Source: Verrucomicrobiales bacterium
GTDB lineage: Bacteria > Verrucomicrobiota > Verrucomicrobiia > Limisphaerales > JAYPXF01
Direction of reading: 5' to 3'
Length of the DNA stretch: 64,000 nucleotides
NCBI GenBank assembly: GCA_002715965.1
Contig: PBAL01000029.1
Location: 60,693-124,692 of the forward strand
Both the position numbers and the translations under genes were made by a program. The notes beneath the pieces are model-generated. The model saw nothing but the letters and a program-made list of their open reading frames with translations, ran no database searches and was not told the origin of the DNA. Positions 16,789 to 25,618 of this stretch are shown one piece after another; within the stretch, counting starts at the first letter, position 1; each line of letters begins with the position of its first letter.

Positions 16789-17892
16789 ATGTACAACCAA
16801 GAACAACTTCGCCACATCTCCAAGCAGTTCCAGATCTACGGCGAACTGCGGCACGCCGAACTGTGCAAGATCGGTCACATCAACGAGACCTACACCGCAA
16901 CCTATGACCAAGGCGGGACCAAGGTCCGTTATGTGCACCAGAAGATCAACCAAGGTGTCTTTCGCAAACCTGGGCAGGTGATGCGCAATTTCGTTCGCGT
17001 CACCCGCCACATTCGCCAGAAACTCGAGCAGGAAGGGGCCGACCAGATCACCCGTCGCGTCATTACGCTGGTCCCAACCCTAGACGACAAGTCCACCTAC
17101 CGCGACAAGAATGGAGATTACTGGCGTAGTTTCGTGTTTGTCGAAGGCGTTCAGACCTACGAAGCCGTTGAAACTCCCAGGCAGGCCTACCAGGCAGCCC
17201 ATGCTTTTGGACTCTTCCAGCAACAACTCGTTGACCTCCCCTCCCCTCGGCTACACGAGACCATCCCGAATTTTCACAACTCACGGCTCCGTTTCCAAGC
17301 GCTGACCAAGGCAGTCGAGGCCGACGACTTCGGGCGAACTGCTTCGGCTAGGAAGGAGATCGAATTCGCCCTCAAACAGGAAAAGATCGTCGACGTGTTT
17401 CTGAACGCGATGAAGAAGGGCAAGATTCCCGAACGGATCACGCACAACGACACCAAGTTCAACAACGTGATGCTCGACAACGAAACCGGCGAAGCGATGT
17501 GTGTCGTCGATCTCGACACCGTCATGCCCGGCTGTGCACTTTACGATTTCGGCGACATGGTTCGGACCACCACCAGTTCGACCCTGGAAGACGAACTCGA
17601 CCTCTCCAAGGTCCAGATGCGCCTGCCCATGTTCAAACAACTGGCTCGCGGCTATATCGACGCCACCAGCTCATTTCTGACCAAGGCCGAGCGCAGTCTC
17701 ATCGCCTTCTCCGGCAAGCTCATCACCTACACCATCGGCATCCGTTTCCTGACAGATTACCTGAGCGGGGACACCTACTTTCGCGTCCATCGCCCACGCC
17801 ATAACCTCGACCGCGCCCGAACCCAGTTCAAACTTGTGGAATCCATCGAACGCAAGGAGGAAACAATGCAGAAATTCGTAGACAGCCTCTGA
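16789..17892 (+). CDS. APH-family sugar kinase, NahK-like (N-acetylhexosamine 1-kinase?)
   Basis: A 367-residue phosphotransferase of the aminoglycoside/choline kinase superfamily. The catalytic loop is THNDTKFNNVMLD (about 223), and the metal site is CVVDLDTVMPG; GHINETY near residue 28 is the nucleotide loop. THNDTK with this spacing resembles bifidobacterial N-acetylhexosamine 1-kinase, so a hexosamine or other sugar may be the substrate; this is from motif resemblance only. It is 5 nt downstream of pyrE and probably shares its transcript. No lacto-N-biose phosphorylase partner is near. Confidence 0.65.
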   Translation: MYNQEQLRHISKQFQIYGELRHAELCKIGHINETYTATYDQGGTKVRYVHQKINQGVFRKPGQVMRNFVRVTRHIRQKLEQEGADQITRRVITLVPTLDDKSTYRDKNGDYWRSFVFVEGVQTYEAVETPRQAYQAAHAFGLFQQQLVDLPSPRLHETIPNFHNSRLRFQALTKAVEADDFGRTASARKEIEFALKQEKIVDVFLNAMKKGKIPERITHNDTKFNNVMLDNETGEAMCVVDLDTVMPGCALYDFGDMVRTTTSSTLEDELDLSKVQMRLPMFKQLARGYIDATSSFLTKAERSLIAFSGKLITYTIGIRFLTDYLSGDTYFRVHRPRHNLDRARTQFKLVESIERKEETMQKFVDSL

Positions 17893-17913
17893 ACCCGGAC
17901 GATTCAGAATAGC

Positions 17914-18084
17914 AACACAGATGGACACAGATACACACAGATTGGGATCGTGCGCGCAGTGCAAACCGTGCGTTCTCCAATTGACAAGCGCGCGATCGAA
18001 CTGTCAGCGGCTGACGCCACGAAGTAGAGCCGATCTGCGTTCATTTGTGCCCACCTGTCCCGATTCAGTCGGGATCTGTGGTTT
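17914..18084. repeat. Inverted-repeat element with CACAGATGGACACAGAT motif
   Basis: The 204-nt gap between the kinase and ubiD holds a tandem-like run of CACAGAT units at 17914-17950 and an inverted, diverged counterpart at 18031-18084. Inside the right arm lies a perfect small palindrome CCCGATTCAGTCGGG (18059-18073) that has no match in the left arm, as if a second palindrome had been inserted. Nothing coding is seen. Confidence 0.5.
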
Positions 18085-18096
18085 CATCGTATAACC

Positions 18097-19638
18097 ATGG
18101 CCTTCGAGTCCTTCGCTGAATTCATTGAAGCCCTGGATCAGGCCGGCGAACTGATTCGGATCAACGAACCCGTTGCCACTGAGCTTGAGATCACCGCCAT
18201 CGCCGACCGGGAAATGAAAAAGCCTGGTGGTGGCAAGGCCCTGCTGTTTGAAAAACCCACCATCAACGGTGAACCCAGCCCATTCCCCCTCGCTATCAAC
18301 ACGCTCGGCTCATGGAAACGCATGGCGATGAGCATGAACGCAGAAACTGTGGACGAAGTGTCCGCGGAACTGGGCACGCTGATGAAAGCCAAACCGCCCA
18401 CCTCCATGGGGGAATTCATCAAGCTATTCGGCACAGCAATCGAATTGCGCCATGCCAAACCGAAGAAGGTATCCACCGGCCCCTGCAAGGAAGTCATTCA
18501 TCGCTTCGATGGCGCCTCAACCCACACCGGGCCATGGCCGAATGCCCCCGATGTCAATGACCGCTCCAGCTTTCCCGCCACTCATCCCACGCTGGTCCAA
18601 ATGCCGATCCTGCAATGCTGGCCTCTGGATGGTGGACGGTTTATCACCCTCCCCTGCGTGGTGACGCGCGATCCCGATACCGGCGAGCGAAATGTGGGCA
18701 TGTATCGCATGCAGGTATACGACGGACAAAGCACCGGCATGCACTGGCAACTGCAGAAGGTTTCCGCCAGGCACGGCCGGCGCTACTACGAAACCGGCGA
18801 ACGCATGCCCGTTTCCGTGTTTGTCGGAGGCGATCCGATGTATCCGTTTTGCGCCACTGCCCCCCTGCCCGATGGCCTGGATGAATTCCTCCTCGCCGGT
18901 TATCTCCGCAAGAAATCTATCAAGCTCGTGAAGTGCGAGACCAACGATCTCGAGGTGCCAGCAAACGCAGACTTCGTAATTGAAGGCTACGTCGATCCCA
19001 AGGAACCATTGCGTGACGAAGGCCCCTTCGGCGATCATACCGGATACTACACACTGCCCGAGCCCTATCCCGTCTTCCACATTACCGCAATCACCCATCG
19101 AAAGAACGCCGTCTATCCCGCGACGATCGTTGGCATCCCGCCGATGGAGGATTTCTACATCGGCGGAGCATCGGTGAAACTTTTCCTCCCGATCTTTCAG
19201 ATGAATTTCCCGGAAATCGTCGATATCGCGCTTCCGGCCGAAGGCGTCTTTCACAACCTCGTCTTTGTCAGCATTAAGAAGACCTATCCCATGCAGGCAT
19301 ACAAGATCATGCACGGCCTCTGGGGCATGGGACAGATGATGTTCACCAAGTACCTCATTATCGTCGACGAAGGCGTGGATGTCCATGACACCAGCGAAGT
19401 CCTCTTCCACCTCTGCGCGAACACGGACCCCCAGCGTGATTCCATCATGACCCGTGGACCTGCCGATGTCCTGGATCACGCAACTTCGAAGGTCGCCATC
19501 GGAGGCAAACTCGGAATCGACGCAACCCAGAAACTCCCCGGCGAAGGATTCGAACGCGAATGGCCGCCATTGATCGCCATGGACAAATCCGTCGAGCAGA
19601 AGGTTGATAGCATCATCAAGGCACTTGGTGCTTCGTAG
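18097..19638 (+). CDS. UbiD-family prenylated-FMN decarboxylase
   Basis: A 513-residue UbiD-type (de)carboxylase. GMYRMQVYDGQSTGMHWQ and RDEGPFGDHTGYYT contain conserved prFMN and catalytic Glu positions, and the N-terminal FAEFIEALDQAGELIRI is usual. These enzymes need prenylated FMN made by a UbiX protein, which is not in the window. The substrate may be a quinone precursor or an aromatic acid; verrucomicrobia often use such a protein in menaquinone synthesis, but no mqn gene lies nearby to support that. It follows a repeat-bearing gap and probably has its own promoter. Confidence 0.85.
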   Translation: MAFESFAEFIEALDQAGELIRINEPVATELEITAIADREMKKPGGGKALLFEKPTINGEPSPFPLAINTLGSWKRMAMSMNAETVDEVSAELGTLMKAKPPTSMGEFIKLFGTAIELRHAKPKKVSTGPCKEVIHRFDGASTHTGPWPNAPDVNDRSSFPATHPTLVQMPILQCWPLDGGRFITLPCVVTRDPDTGERNVGMYRMQVYDGQSTGMHWQLQKVSARHGRRYYETGERMPVSVFVGGDPMYPFCATAPLPDGLDEFLLAGYLRKKSIKLVKCETNDLEVPANADFVIEGYVDPKEPLRDEGPFGDHTGYYTLPEPYPVFHITAITHRKNAVYPATIVGIPPMEDFYIGGASVKLFLPIFQMNFPEIVDIALPAEGVFHNLVFVSIKKTYPMQAYKIMHGLWGMGQMMFTKYLIIVDEGVDVHDTSEVLFHLCANTDPQRDSIMTRGPADVLDHATSKVAIGGKLGIDATQKLPGEGFEREWPPLIAMDKSVEQKVDSIIKALGAS

Positions 19639-19685
19639 CCCGTTTTTCCTCGCAACTTACCAGCGCGCGCGATATTGCCTGACGC

Positions 19686-20120
19686 ATGGAAGTTCAAATC
19701 GCAAGTCTTTGTGACAGTGCAGCCGACTACGGCGGCGGGAAGCTGAGTTTCTTGGGAGCCTTCGATACCATCCTTGTCCGGGAATTCCCCGCAGTCCACT
19801 CACACTGCTCAGTCGCATTACGAATCATTTTTCGTGATACGGATGAAGGCGAGCACGACCTCCAACTTGCGATGATCGACGAGGATGGTCGCAATCAACT
19901 TCCCGATCTCCCCCCCGCACGGATCAACGTGAAGCTCGGCGAACAGATGTTTTTCTCCAGCAACAACTTCGTGTTCAACCTGCAAGGTTTGCAATTCCCT
20001 GCCGCCGGGCAGTACTCGATCGACATCACGATGGACCAGAAGATCATCGCGCGCATTCCCTTGCAGGTGCTCCAGGTGCAGGCCGGACAAATGCCCGGTC
20101 AGCAACCGCCCAACAAGTAA
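19686..20120 (+). CDS. DUF6941 family protein
   Basis: A 144-residue soluble protein beginning MEVQIASLCDSAADYGGGK and then LSFLGAFDTI, the recognisable start of DUF6941 proteins, with a second conserved part FVFNLQGLQFPAAGQYSID. It looks like an all-beta domain. No function is known. It has a proline/glutamine-rich tail. It is followed 2 nt later by a membrane protein, so the two may work together. Confidence 0.65.
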   Translation: MEVQIASLCDSAADYGGGKLSFLGAFDTILVREFPAVHSHCSVALRIIFRDTDEGEHDLQLAMIDEDGRNQLPDLPPARINVKLGEQMFFSSNNFVFNLQGLQFPAAGQYSIDITMDQKIIARIPLQVLQVQAGQMPGQQPPNK

Positions 20121-20122
20121 GT

Positions 20123-20854
20123 ATGTTCGGATTCGATCCAGAACAGATGCGCACCCGACTGACCGAGTCCGGTGATGCCAAATTTCCCACGCGGAAATTC
20201 AGTCTCCTCTATGGCACGATCGGATTCTGTCTGATCTCCCTGCTGGTATTCGGCATCTGGGCCTTTGCCGGACGCCTGCTGACACAGAGTATTGGTGAAG
20301 GCGGTTTCTACGCGGTCTGTGCAGTTGCATTCATTGGACTGTCCGGCTTCCTCTTCAATCGCCTATTGATCGGCGAAAAGACGTTGTTGCGATTCTGCAT
20401 TCTGTTCGCGATCGCGTTCATTGCCTACTCCGCGCTCTGGTGCCTCGCCTGGTTCATGCTTCGCGCTCCCATGCCGAAAATGCCGATCCTGACTCCAGCC
20501 AGAATTGCCGGGTTGATCGGAGCGTTGCTCGGAGTCATTGCCATGAACGCTGTCTTCTGCGCGGGCTTCCGGAATTGGAAACCGTTCGTAAAAGCCACGC
20601 TCATCCTGTTCGTAAGCAACGCCGTAGGCTACTTCCTCGGAGATGCTGTGTTCAACTGGTTGTTGTTCAGCGAAAATGCCGCGTCCCTGCAGATTACGTC
20701 CGGAACGCGTGCCTTGCTGGCCATGTTGGGATGGGGTTTCTTCTACGGCCTGGGATTTGGCTACGGAATCAGCGACACACTCTATCGTCTGCAAGCCCCG
20801 GTTCGTGAAGGCTTCACGGGATCGTCATCCAAACCCTCCACCACTTCCGAATGA
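20123..20854 (+). CDS. Polytopic membrane protein, unknown
   Basis: A 243-residue protein with about six hydrophobic segments between residues 25 and 220, and a short polar C-tail rich in Ser and Thr. I do not recognise a family. Its start is 2 nt after the DUF6941 gene and its stop overlaps the next ATG by 4 nt, so it is the middle of a three-gene coupled unit (DUF6941, this protein, RmlD-like reductase). Confidence 0.65.
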   Translation: MFGFDPEQMRTRLTESGDAKFPTRKFSLLYGTIGFCLISLLVFGIWAFAGRLLTQSIGEGGFYAVCAVAFIGLSGFLFNRLLIGEKTLLRFCILFAIAFIAYSALWCLAWFMLRAPMPKMPILTPARIAGLIGALLGVIAMNAVFCAGFRNWKPFVKATLILFVSNAVGYFLGDAVFNWLLFSENAASLQITSGTRALLAMLGWGFFYGLGFGYGISDTLYRLQAPVREGFTGSSSKPSTTSE

Positions 20855-21696
20855 AGGCCTGGGTCACCGGCGCAGCGGGCATGATCGGATCGGAAATTGC
20901 GAGTAGCGCATCCAAGTGGGCTCCGGATTGGGAAGTTCGAGGACTCACCCGAAGAGACTTTTCCCTGCTAGACTTCGATGCGGTCACCGCAGCGTTCAAG
21001 GGTGATTCACCCGATGTAATCGTCCATTGCGCAGCCATCAGCCGGCCAGTAGATTGCGAACGCGATCCCCATCTCGCGCGTAAAACCAACGTAGTTGCCA
21101 CCCGCCACCTGGCCCATCTGGCGAGTGACAGGTTCCTCATCTACCTCTCAACTGATCTTGTCTATGATGGACGAAAGGGCGACTACATCGAGGAAGATCC
21201 CGCCAATCCATTGCACCTCTACGGTGAAACCAAATTGGCCGGGGAAGACGCGGTCCGTCAGCACCAGAATCACGCAGTCTTAAGAACTGCACTGAACTTC
21301 GGCGCCTCACCACGTGGCAATGCTTCGTTCAACGAACAGATGCACTCGGCGCTTGCGCAGGGAAAGAACTTCCAGCTGTTCACCGACGAATACCGATGCC
21401 CGATCTCTACCACGGAAACCGCTCGTGCCATCTGGGAACTGGCCAAACTCCAAGTCGGCGGCCTCTTTCTGCTGGGGGGGAGCGAGAAAGTATCGCGCTG
21501 GGACATCGGCAAGGCCCTCTATGATCGATGGTCTCCCCTGCCCGGCAAGATCGAGCCAGCTTCTATTGCCAGCTACGATGGACCGCCTCGCCCGCCAGAT
21601 CTCTCGATGAAGCTGAATAAGATTCAGGCTCTGCTTTCCTTTGACCTGCCCGGCTTCCACGAATGGATCAACTCCAATCCGGATGCTGTTGTTTGA
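20851..21696 (+). CDS. SDR-family nucleotide-sugar reductase, RmlD-like
   Basis: A 281-residue extended short-chain dehydrogenase. The NAD(P) site is GAAGMIG (residues 7-13), the serine STDLVYDG, and the catalytic YGETK (about 129-133). RmlD and related reductases convert dTDP-4-keto-L-rhamnose to dTDP-L-rhamnose; without other rml genes nearby the sugar cannot be named. Its ATG overlaps the membrane protein gene by 4 nt. A frameshifted small secreted protein gene follows 62 nt later. Confidence 0.75.
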   Translation: MKAWVTGAAGMIGSEIASSASKWAPDWEVRGLTRRDFSLLDFDAVTAAFKGDSPDVIVHCAAISRPVDCERDPHLARKTNVVATRHLAHLASDRFLIYLSTDLVYDGRKGDYIEEDPANPLHLYGETKLAGEDAVRQHQNHAVLRTALNFGASPRGNASFNEQMHSALAQGKNFQLFTDEYRCPISTTETARAIWELAKLQVGGLFLLGGSEKVSRWDIGKALYDRWSPLPGKIEPASIASYDGPPRPPDLSMKLNKIQALLSFDLPGFHEWINSNPDAVV

Positions 21697-21758
21697 GCCA
21701 TTACCACGGAATCGAACCCACATTCATCACCCCGCCCGCTTCAGGGCAACGTATCGCC

Positions 21759-21949
21759 ATGCACCGTCTGTTTTCCCTCCTGATTCTTGTCATCTTTGCG
21801 CACGCCCAGGACGCGCACCGAAAAACTGGACCGACCTGAAAGATGCCGGGACAACAAAGAGCATCTCACCCGCACCAAAAGGCTTCAAATACGTCTACGA
21901 TCCGATCTTCGGCTTGGAAACGGTCAAGGACACCGAGAATGCTCAGTGA
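21759..21949 (+). pseudogene. Frameshifted small secreted protein
   Basis: An ATG at 21759 gives a good signal peptide (MHRLFSLLILVIFAHAQ) but stops at 21839. The overlapping frame then reads PKNWTDLKDAGTTKSIS and on through GFKYVYDPIFGLETVK to a stop at 21949. A slip near an A5 run at about 21821 would join them into a roughly 63-residue secreted protein. Either the gene is broken or there is a base-calling error. Family unknown. Confidence 0.4.
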
Positions 21950-22109
21950 GCGCCATTTGCTGCTGCGCATCAACAAGACTCCGACCGCGGGAATGAACAG
22001 ATCCTCTCGGAGGATCGAGGACCCGGGTTCACGGATTGCGAATCTTGGTTAGCGCCAGTGCAGATTGTTCCCGCAGGTCGGCCGAGTGATATCGACTCGT
22101 TCCTTCGAG

Positions 22110-22349
22110 CTATGAAATGGCATCCGCCGCATCAGTAGCCAGTTTGCCCAGATAATCGGCTGCAATCACTGAGATGTAATCAGGCCTTTTCTCCAGCAAC
22201 TCCATAAACACAGGCACCAAGGCAGATCGATTTGGGACGATCTTCCATGCCCCCTGAGCCAAGGATTCGTCGCCAACCGGACACGGAAGCACAACCATCG
22301 CATGCTCCGTTCTTGATCGAAGCCCCGGAATCGCTAAACCATCCGTCAT
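22110..22349 (-). pseudogene. Possible HEAT-repeat protein remnant
   Basis: A minus-strand frame of 79 residues ends in ALVPVFMELLEKRPDY and AADYLGKLATDAADAI, which has the helix-helix spacing and terminal motif of HEAT repeats. The first 40 residues show no signal. It starts inside the sulfatase start codon region and stops after one repeat, so it is more likely a stump of a lost gene than a working one. The remaining bases 21950-22109 show nothing. Confidence 0.3.
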
Positions 22350-23907
22350 GCGTTACACGACACTCCTGATCGCACTGACTGTCGGGTTGTTTTCAAACAT
22401 CTCCGGTGCTGCCAACCCGAACATCATCTTCATCCTCGCAGACGACATGGGCATCGGCGACGTCGACGTATTGAGCGACCGGTGCAAGATCAAGACTCCC
22501 CATATCGACAAACTGGCGTCGCAGGGAATGGCGTTCACCGATGCTCACTCAAGTTCCTCCGTCTGCACGCCAACCCGCTACGCCATCGTAACCGGCCGCT
22601 ACAACTGGCGTTCCCGATTGCAAAACGGCGTGTGTTGGGGCTGGTCTCGCCGACTCATCGAACCGAATCGAACCACTGTCGCAAGTTTCCTCCAACGCCA
22701 TGGCTACAAGACCGCTGCAATCGGCAAGTGGCACCTCGGTTTGAATTGGCAGAAGAAGGGTGGAGGCATCGTGGACGATGGCGATACCTTCGTGAGGGAT
22801 TTCAAGGACGCCTTCAACGTCGACTACTTCAAGCCGATCAGCCAGGGCCCCAACTCGGTCGGATTCGATTACTTCTTCGGTATCAGCGCATCGCTCGACA
22901 TGCCGCCGTATGTCTACATCCGAAACAACAAGCCGCTCGTGACGAAGATCGTCACCAAAGCGTTTCATCGCCCTGGGCCCGCCGATGTTGATTTCGAGGA
23001 CGTGGATGTGCTTCCGAAAATCACCGAAGAAACCGTCAAGTTCATTGCTGACAACGCCAAGAAGGGCAAGCCGTTCTTCATCTACTTCCCGCTGAATGCA
23101 CCGCACACACCGATCAGTCCCGCGAAAGACTTTCTCGGCAAGAGTGGATTGAACAAATACGGCGATTTCACGATGCAGGTCGACTGGACGGTAGGACAGG
23201 TCATGAAGGCATTGGATGACAATAATCTCACCGAAAACACTCTCCTCATCTTCACCACGGACAATGGTTGTTCGCCCCAGGCAAAGTTCAAGGAGCTTGC
23301 TGAGAAAGGACATTTTCCCAGCGACATTTATCGCGGGCACAAGGCTGATATTTACGAGGGCGGACATCGGGTTCCGTTCATTGCGCGGTGGCCGGCGAAA
23401 GTAAAGGCCGGCTCGACCAGCTCTCAGATCATCTGCCAGGCGGATCTCTTCGCCACCGCGGCCGAGATTATTCAGAAACGCGTTCCAAAGAACGCAGGAG
23501 AAGACAGTGTAAGCTTCCTGCCCGCCCTCCTGGGCACGGATACCAAGCCGCTGCGTGAAGCCACCGTGCACCATTCCATCAACGGCACTTTCGCCATCCG
23601 CCAAGGCAAATGGAAACTCGCTCTCTGTCCCGGATCAGGCGGCTGGAGTTCACCCCGCCCCAATCGGAGTGACATGCGTTTCCTGCCTGCGATTCAGTTG
23701 TTTGATCTGGAAACCGATCCCGGTGAAACGACCAACGTGAAATCCAAACACCCGCAGGTCGTGAAGACGCTCTCTATCCTCTTGCAATCGTATGTCGATC
23801 GCGGTCGATCCACTCCGGGACCGAAGCAAAAGAACGATGGAACGATTGACATTTGGAAGGCAGGCAAGGCTTCACACTCGTTCGTTCCTCAAAAGAGAAA
23901 GAAATGA
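22348..23907 (+). CDS. Secreted arylsulfatase (family S1)
   Basis: A 519-residue alkaline-phosphatase-superfamily sulfatase with a signal peptide (first ~21 residues). The formylglycine motif is CTPTR with Cys73, and the calcium ligands are in ILADDMGIGD (Asp32, Asp33); GKWHLG and TTDNG complete the active site. It hydrolyses sulfate esters, probably of polysaccharides, outside the cytoplasmic membrane. Cys-type sulfatases need a maturase (anSME or FGE), not found in the window. The stop overlaps the start of the TraR/DksA gene by 4 nt, an unusual partner. Confidence 0.93.
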   Translation: MRYTTLLIALTVGLFSNISGAANPNIIFILADDMGIGDVDVLSDRCKIKTPHIDKLASQGMAFTDAHSSSSVCTPTRYAIVTGRYNWRSRLQNGVCWGWSRRLIEPNRTTVASFLQRHGYKTAAIGKWHLGLNWQKKGGGIVDDGDTFVRDFKDAFNVDYFKPISQGPNSVGFDYFFGISASLDMPPYVYIRNNKPLVTKIVTKAFHRPGPADVDFEDVDVLPKITEETVKFIADNAKKGKPFFIYFPLNAPHTPISPAKDFLGKSGLNKYGDFTMQVDWTVGQVMKALDDNNLTENTLLIFTTDNGCSPQAKFKELAEKGHFPSDIYRGHKADIYEGGHRVPFIARWPAKVKAGSTSSQIICQADLFATAAEIIQKRVPKNAGEDSVSFLPALLGTDTKPLREATVHHSINGTFAIRQGKWKLALCPGSGGWSSPRPNRSDMRFLPAIQLFDLETDPGETTNVKSKHPQVVKTLSILLQSYVDRGRSTPGPKQKNDGTIDIWKAGKASHSFVPQKRKK

Positions 23908-24236
23908 GCCCCGACCGACTCGACCATTTCCGCAAACTGCTGGAAGAACTCGCGGACGAGACACGGACCAGTCTTGCCTCGAACAACCAAGAAACTGAAG
24001 TCGTTCAACTCGACACCGCCATCGGTCGCCTGTCTCGCATGGACGCCATGCAAAACCAGCAGATGGCCCTCGAACTCAAGCGTCGTCAAGAAGCACGTTT
24101 GCAGCGCATAGAGCGGGCATTGAAGAATATCGACAACGGCAATTACGGGCTTTGTGGCAAATGCAGGAAAACCATCGCCGAGGATCGGCTTGAGGTACAA
24201 CCGGATGCAGTCATGTGCATCAAGTGCGCCGGATAG
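23904..24236 (+). CDS. TraR/DksA C4 zinc-finger protein
   Basis: A 110-residue protein with a coiled-coil-like first half rich in Gln and Glu and a C-terminal zinc finger (CGKC ... CIKC, about residues 86-108) preceded by NIDNGNYGLCG, the DksA signature. DksA relatives enter the RNA polymerase secondary channel and tune transcription with ppGpp. The acidic tip DxxDA of true DksA is not evident, so a DksA-like regulator of unknown effect is the safest call. It overlaps the sulfatase stop by 4 nt. Confidence 0.85.
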   Translation: MSPDRLDHFRKLLEELADETRTSLASNNQETEVVQLDTAIGRLSRMDAMQNQQMALELKRRQEARLQRIERALKNIDNGNYGLCGKCRKTIAEDRLEVQPDAVMCIKCAG

Positions 24237-24249
24237 CGACGAACAGGTC

Positions 24250-25617
24250 CTATGATACCAAAGCGGCAGGTACGTGGCCGTGAACGTCCGTCAACCTGAA
24301 ATCCCGCCCCGAATACCGATAGGTCAGTTCGGTATGATCCAGGCCCATGAGGTGAAGGATCGTTGCGTGGAAGTCGTGAATCTCCATCCCGTCCTCTGCA
24401 ATCTTCGCACCGATGTCATCACTGGCGCCGTAAGACAATCCCGCCTTTGATCCGCCTCCGACGAAAAACGTCGTGAAAACCGCCGAGTGATGCCCCCTGC
24501 CCTTCGGGTTCCGGTCTTCCCAGGGAGTGCGTCCAAATTCGCTGCAACCGACAATCAAGGTGTCTTCCAGCATGCCACGCAGCTTCAGATCCTTGATCAA
24601 GGCCGCCATGGGTTGATCCAGTTTTCTGGCAAGCGGCCGGTGCGTTTCCATATCTCCATGTGCATCCCAATTCCGGTTGGAACCGATGTCGAACAACTCC
24701 ACCACGCGAACACCGCGCTCAAGCAATCTTCTCGTGGCAAGACACTGCCATCCGAATGATTTGCGATCCTCTCGATCCACACCATAAAGTTTCAATGTGG
24801 AATCCAATTCACGGGACGTATCAAATGCCTCCGGCGCTTCCTTCATCAGCCCGTAAGCGGTGTCGAAATTCGTCATCCGCGTTTTCAGCTTCACATCGTT
24901 CGGGTGCAGTTTCAGGTGATCCTCGTTCAAATCTTGCAGCATCATCCGCTCAAGTTCCTGACGCTTAAGGGATTTCACCTTGCTATGAAGATGCGGAATC
25001 GGTTGCTCCCCCGGAACAACACGAACACCCGTATGGAAACCAGGAAGGAAATTTGAGTCCCAACATTGATAGGCGTTGTAGGGTTCCTTCTCCGCAAACA
25101 CCACGAAGCTGGGCAAGTTGGTGTTGAGCGTCCCCAATCCATGGCTCACCCATGAACCGATGCTGGGCAATGGAATCGTGATCGAACCCGTGTGCATCCC
25201 AAGCGTGGCCGCTGAGTGCCCGCCAGATTTGTTCGACATCGAATGAATCAAACAAAATTCGTCGATAATCGAGCCGCAATGCGGAAGCAATTCGCTGACC
25301 ATGCGCCCCGTCTGTCCGTATTCCTGAAACGCAAACTGACTGGCCTTGATCCTCGACTTTCCAAACTTCTTCCCCGCATCGCGATTGATCTTGGGTTTGT
25401 GATCGAAGGTATCCACATGCGAAATGCCTCCCGTCATGAAGAAAACGACCAAGCGCTTCGCCTTACCCGGCAGATGCGTCTTTCGCGGCGCAAGCGGATG
25501 ACCGTTGTTCACGCCGGCCGCAAGACTCAATTGGGATCTCAGTGCCGATCCGCCAATCGCAGCACCCATTGCGGTTCGCTGCAGAAACTTCCGGCGCTTG
25601 TGAAAACCTCCACTCAT
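24250..25617 (-). CDS. DUF1501 secreted protein
   Basis: A 455-residue DUF1501 protein, distantly related to sulfatases. The N-terminus MSGGFHKRRKFLQRTAMG then GAAIGGSA resembles a Tat-type signal (RRKFLQ). Conserved blocks include VVFFMTGGISHVDTFD, SNKSGGHSAAT, and SEFGRTPWED. These proteins are abundant in Planctomycetes and Verrucomicrobia and always travel with DUF1549/DUF1553 genes, as here. Function is unproven. The start at 25617 lies 2 nt past the partner gene's stop; an ATG at 25635 would overlap it. Confidence 0.9.
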   Translation of the reverse strand: MSGGFHKRRKFLQRTAMGAAIGGSALRSQLSLAAGVNNGHPLAPRKTHLPGKAKRLVVFFMTGGISHVDTFDHKPKINRDAGKKFGKSRIKASQFAFQEYGQTGRMVSELLPHCGSIIDEFCLIHSMSNKSGGHSAATLGMHTGSITIPLPSIGSWVSHGLGTLNTNLPSFVVFAEKEPYNAYQCWDSNFLPGFHTGVRVVPGEQPIPHLHSKVKSLKRQELERMMLQDLNEDHLKLHPNDVKLKTRMTNFDTAYGLMKEAPEAFDTSRELDSTLKLYGVDREDRKSFGWQCLATRRLLERGVRVVELFDIGSNRNWDAHGDMETHRPLARKLDQPMAALIKDLKLRGMLEDTLIVGCSEFGRTPWEDRNPKGRGHHSAVFTTFFVGGGSKAGLSYGASDDIGAKIAEDGMEIHDFHATILHLMGLDHTELTYRYSGRDFRLTDVHGHVPAALVS

Positions 25618-25618
25618 T

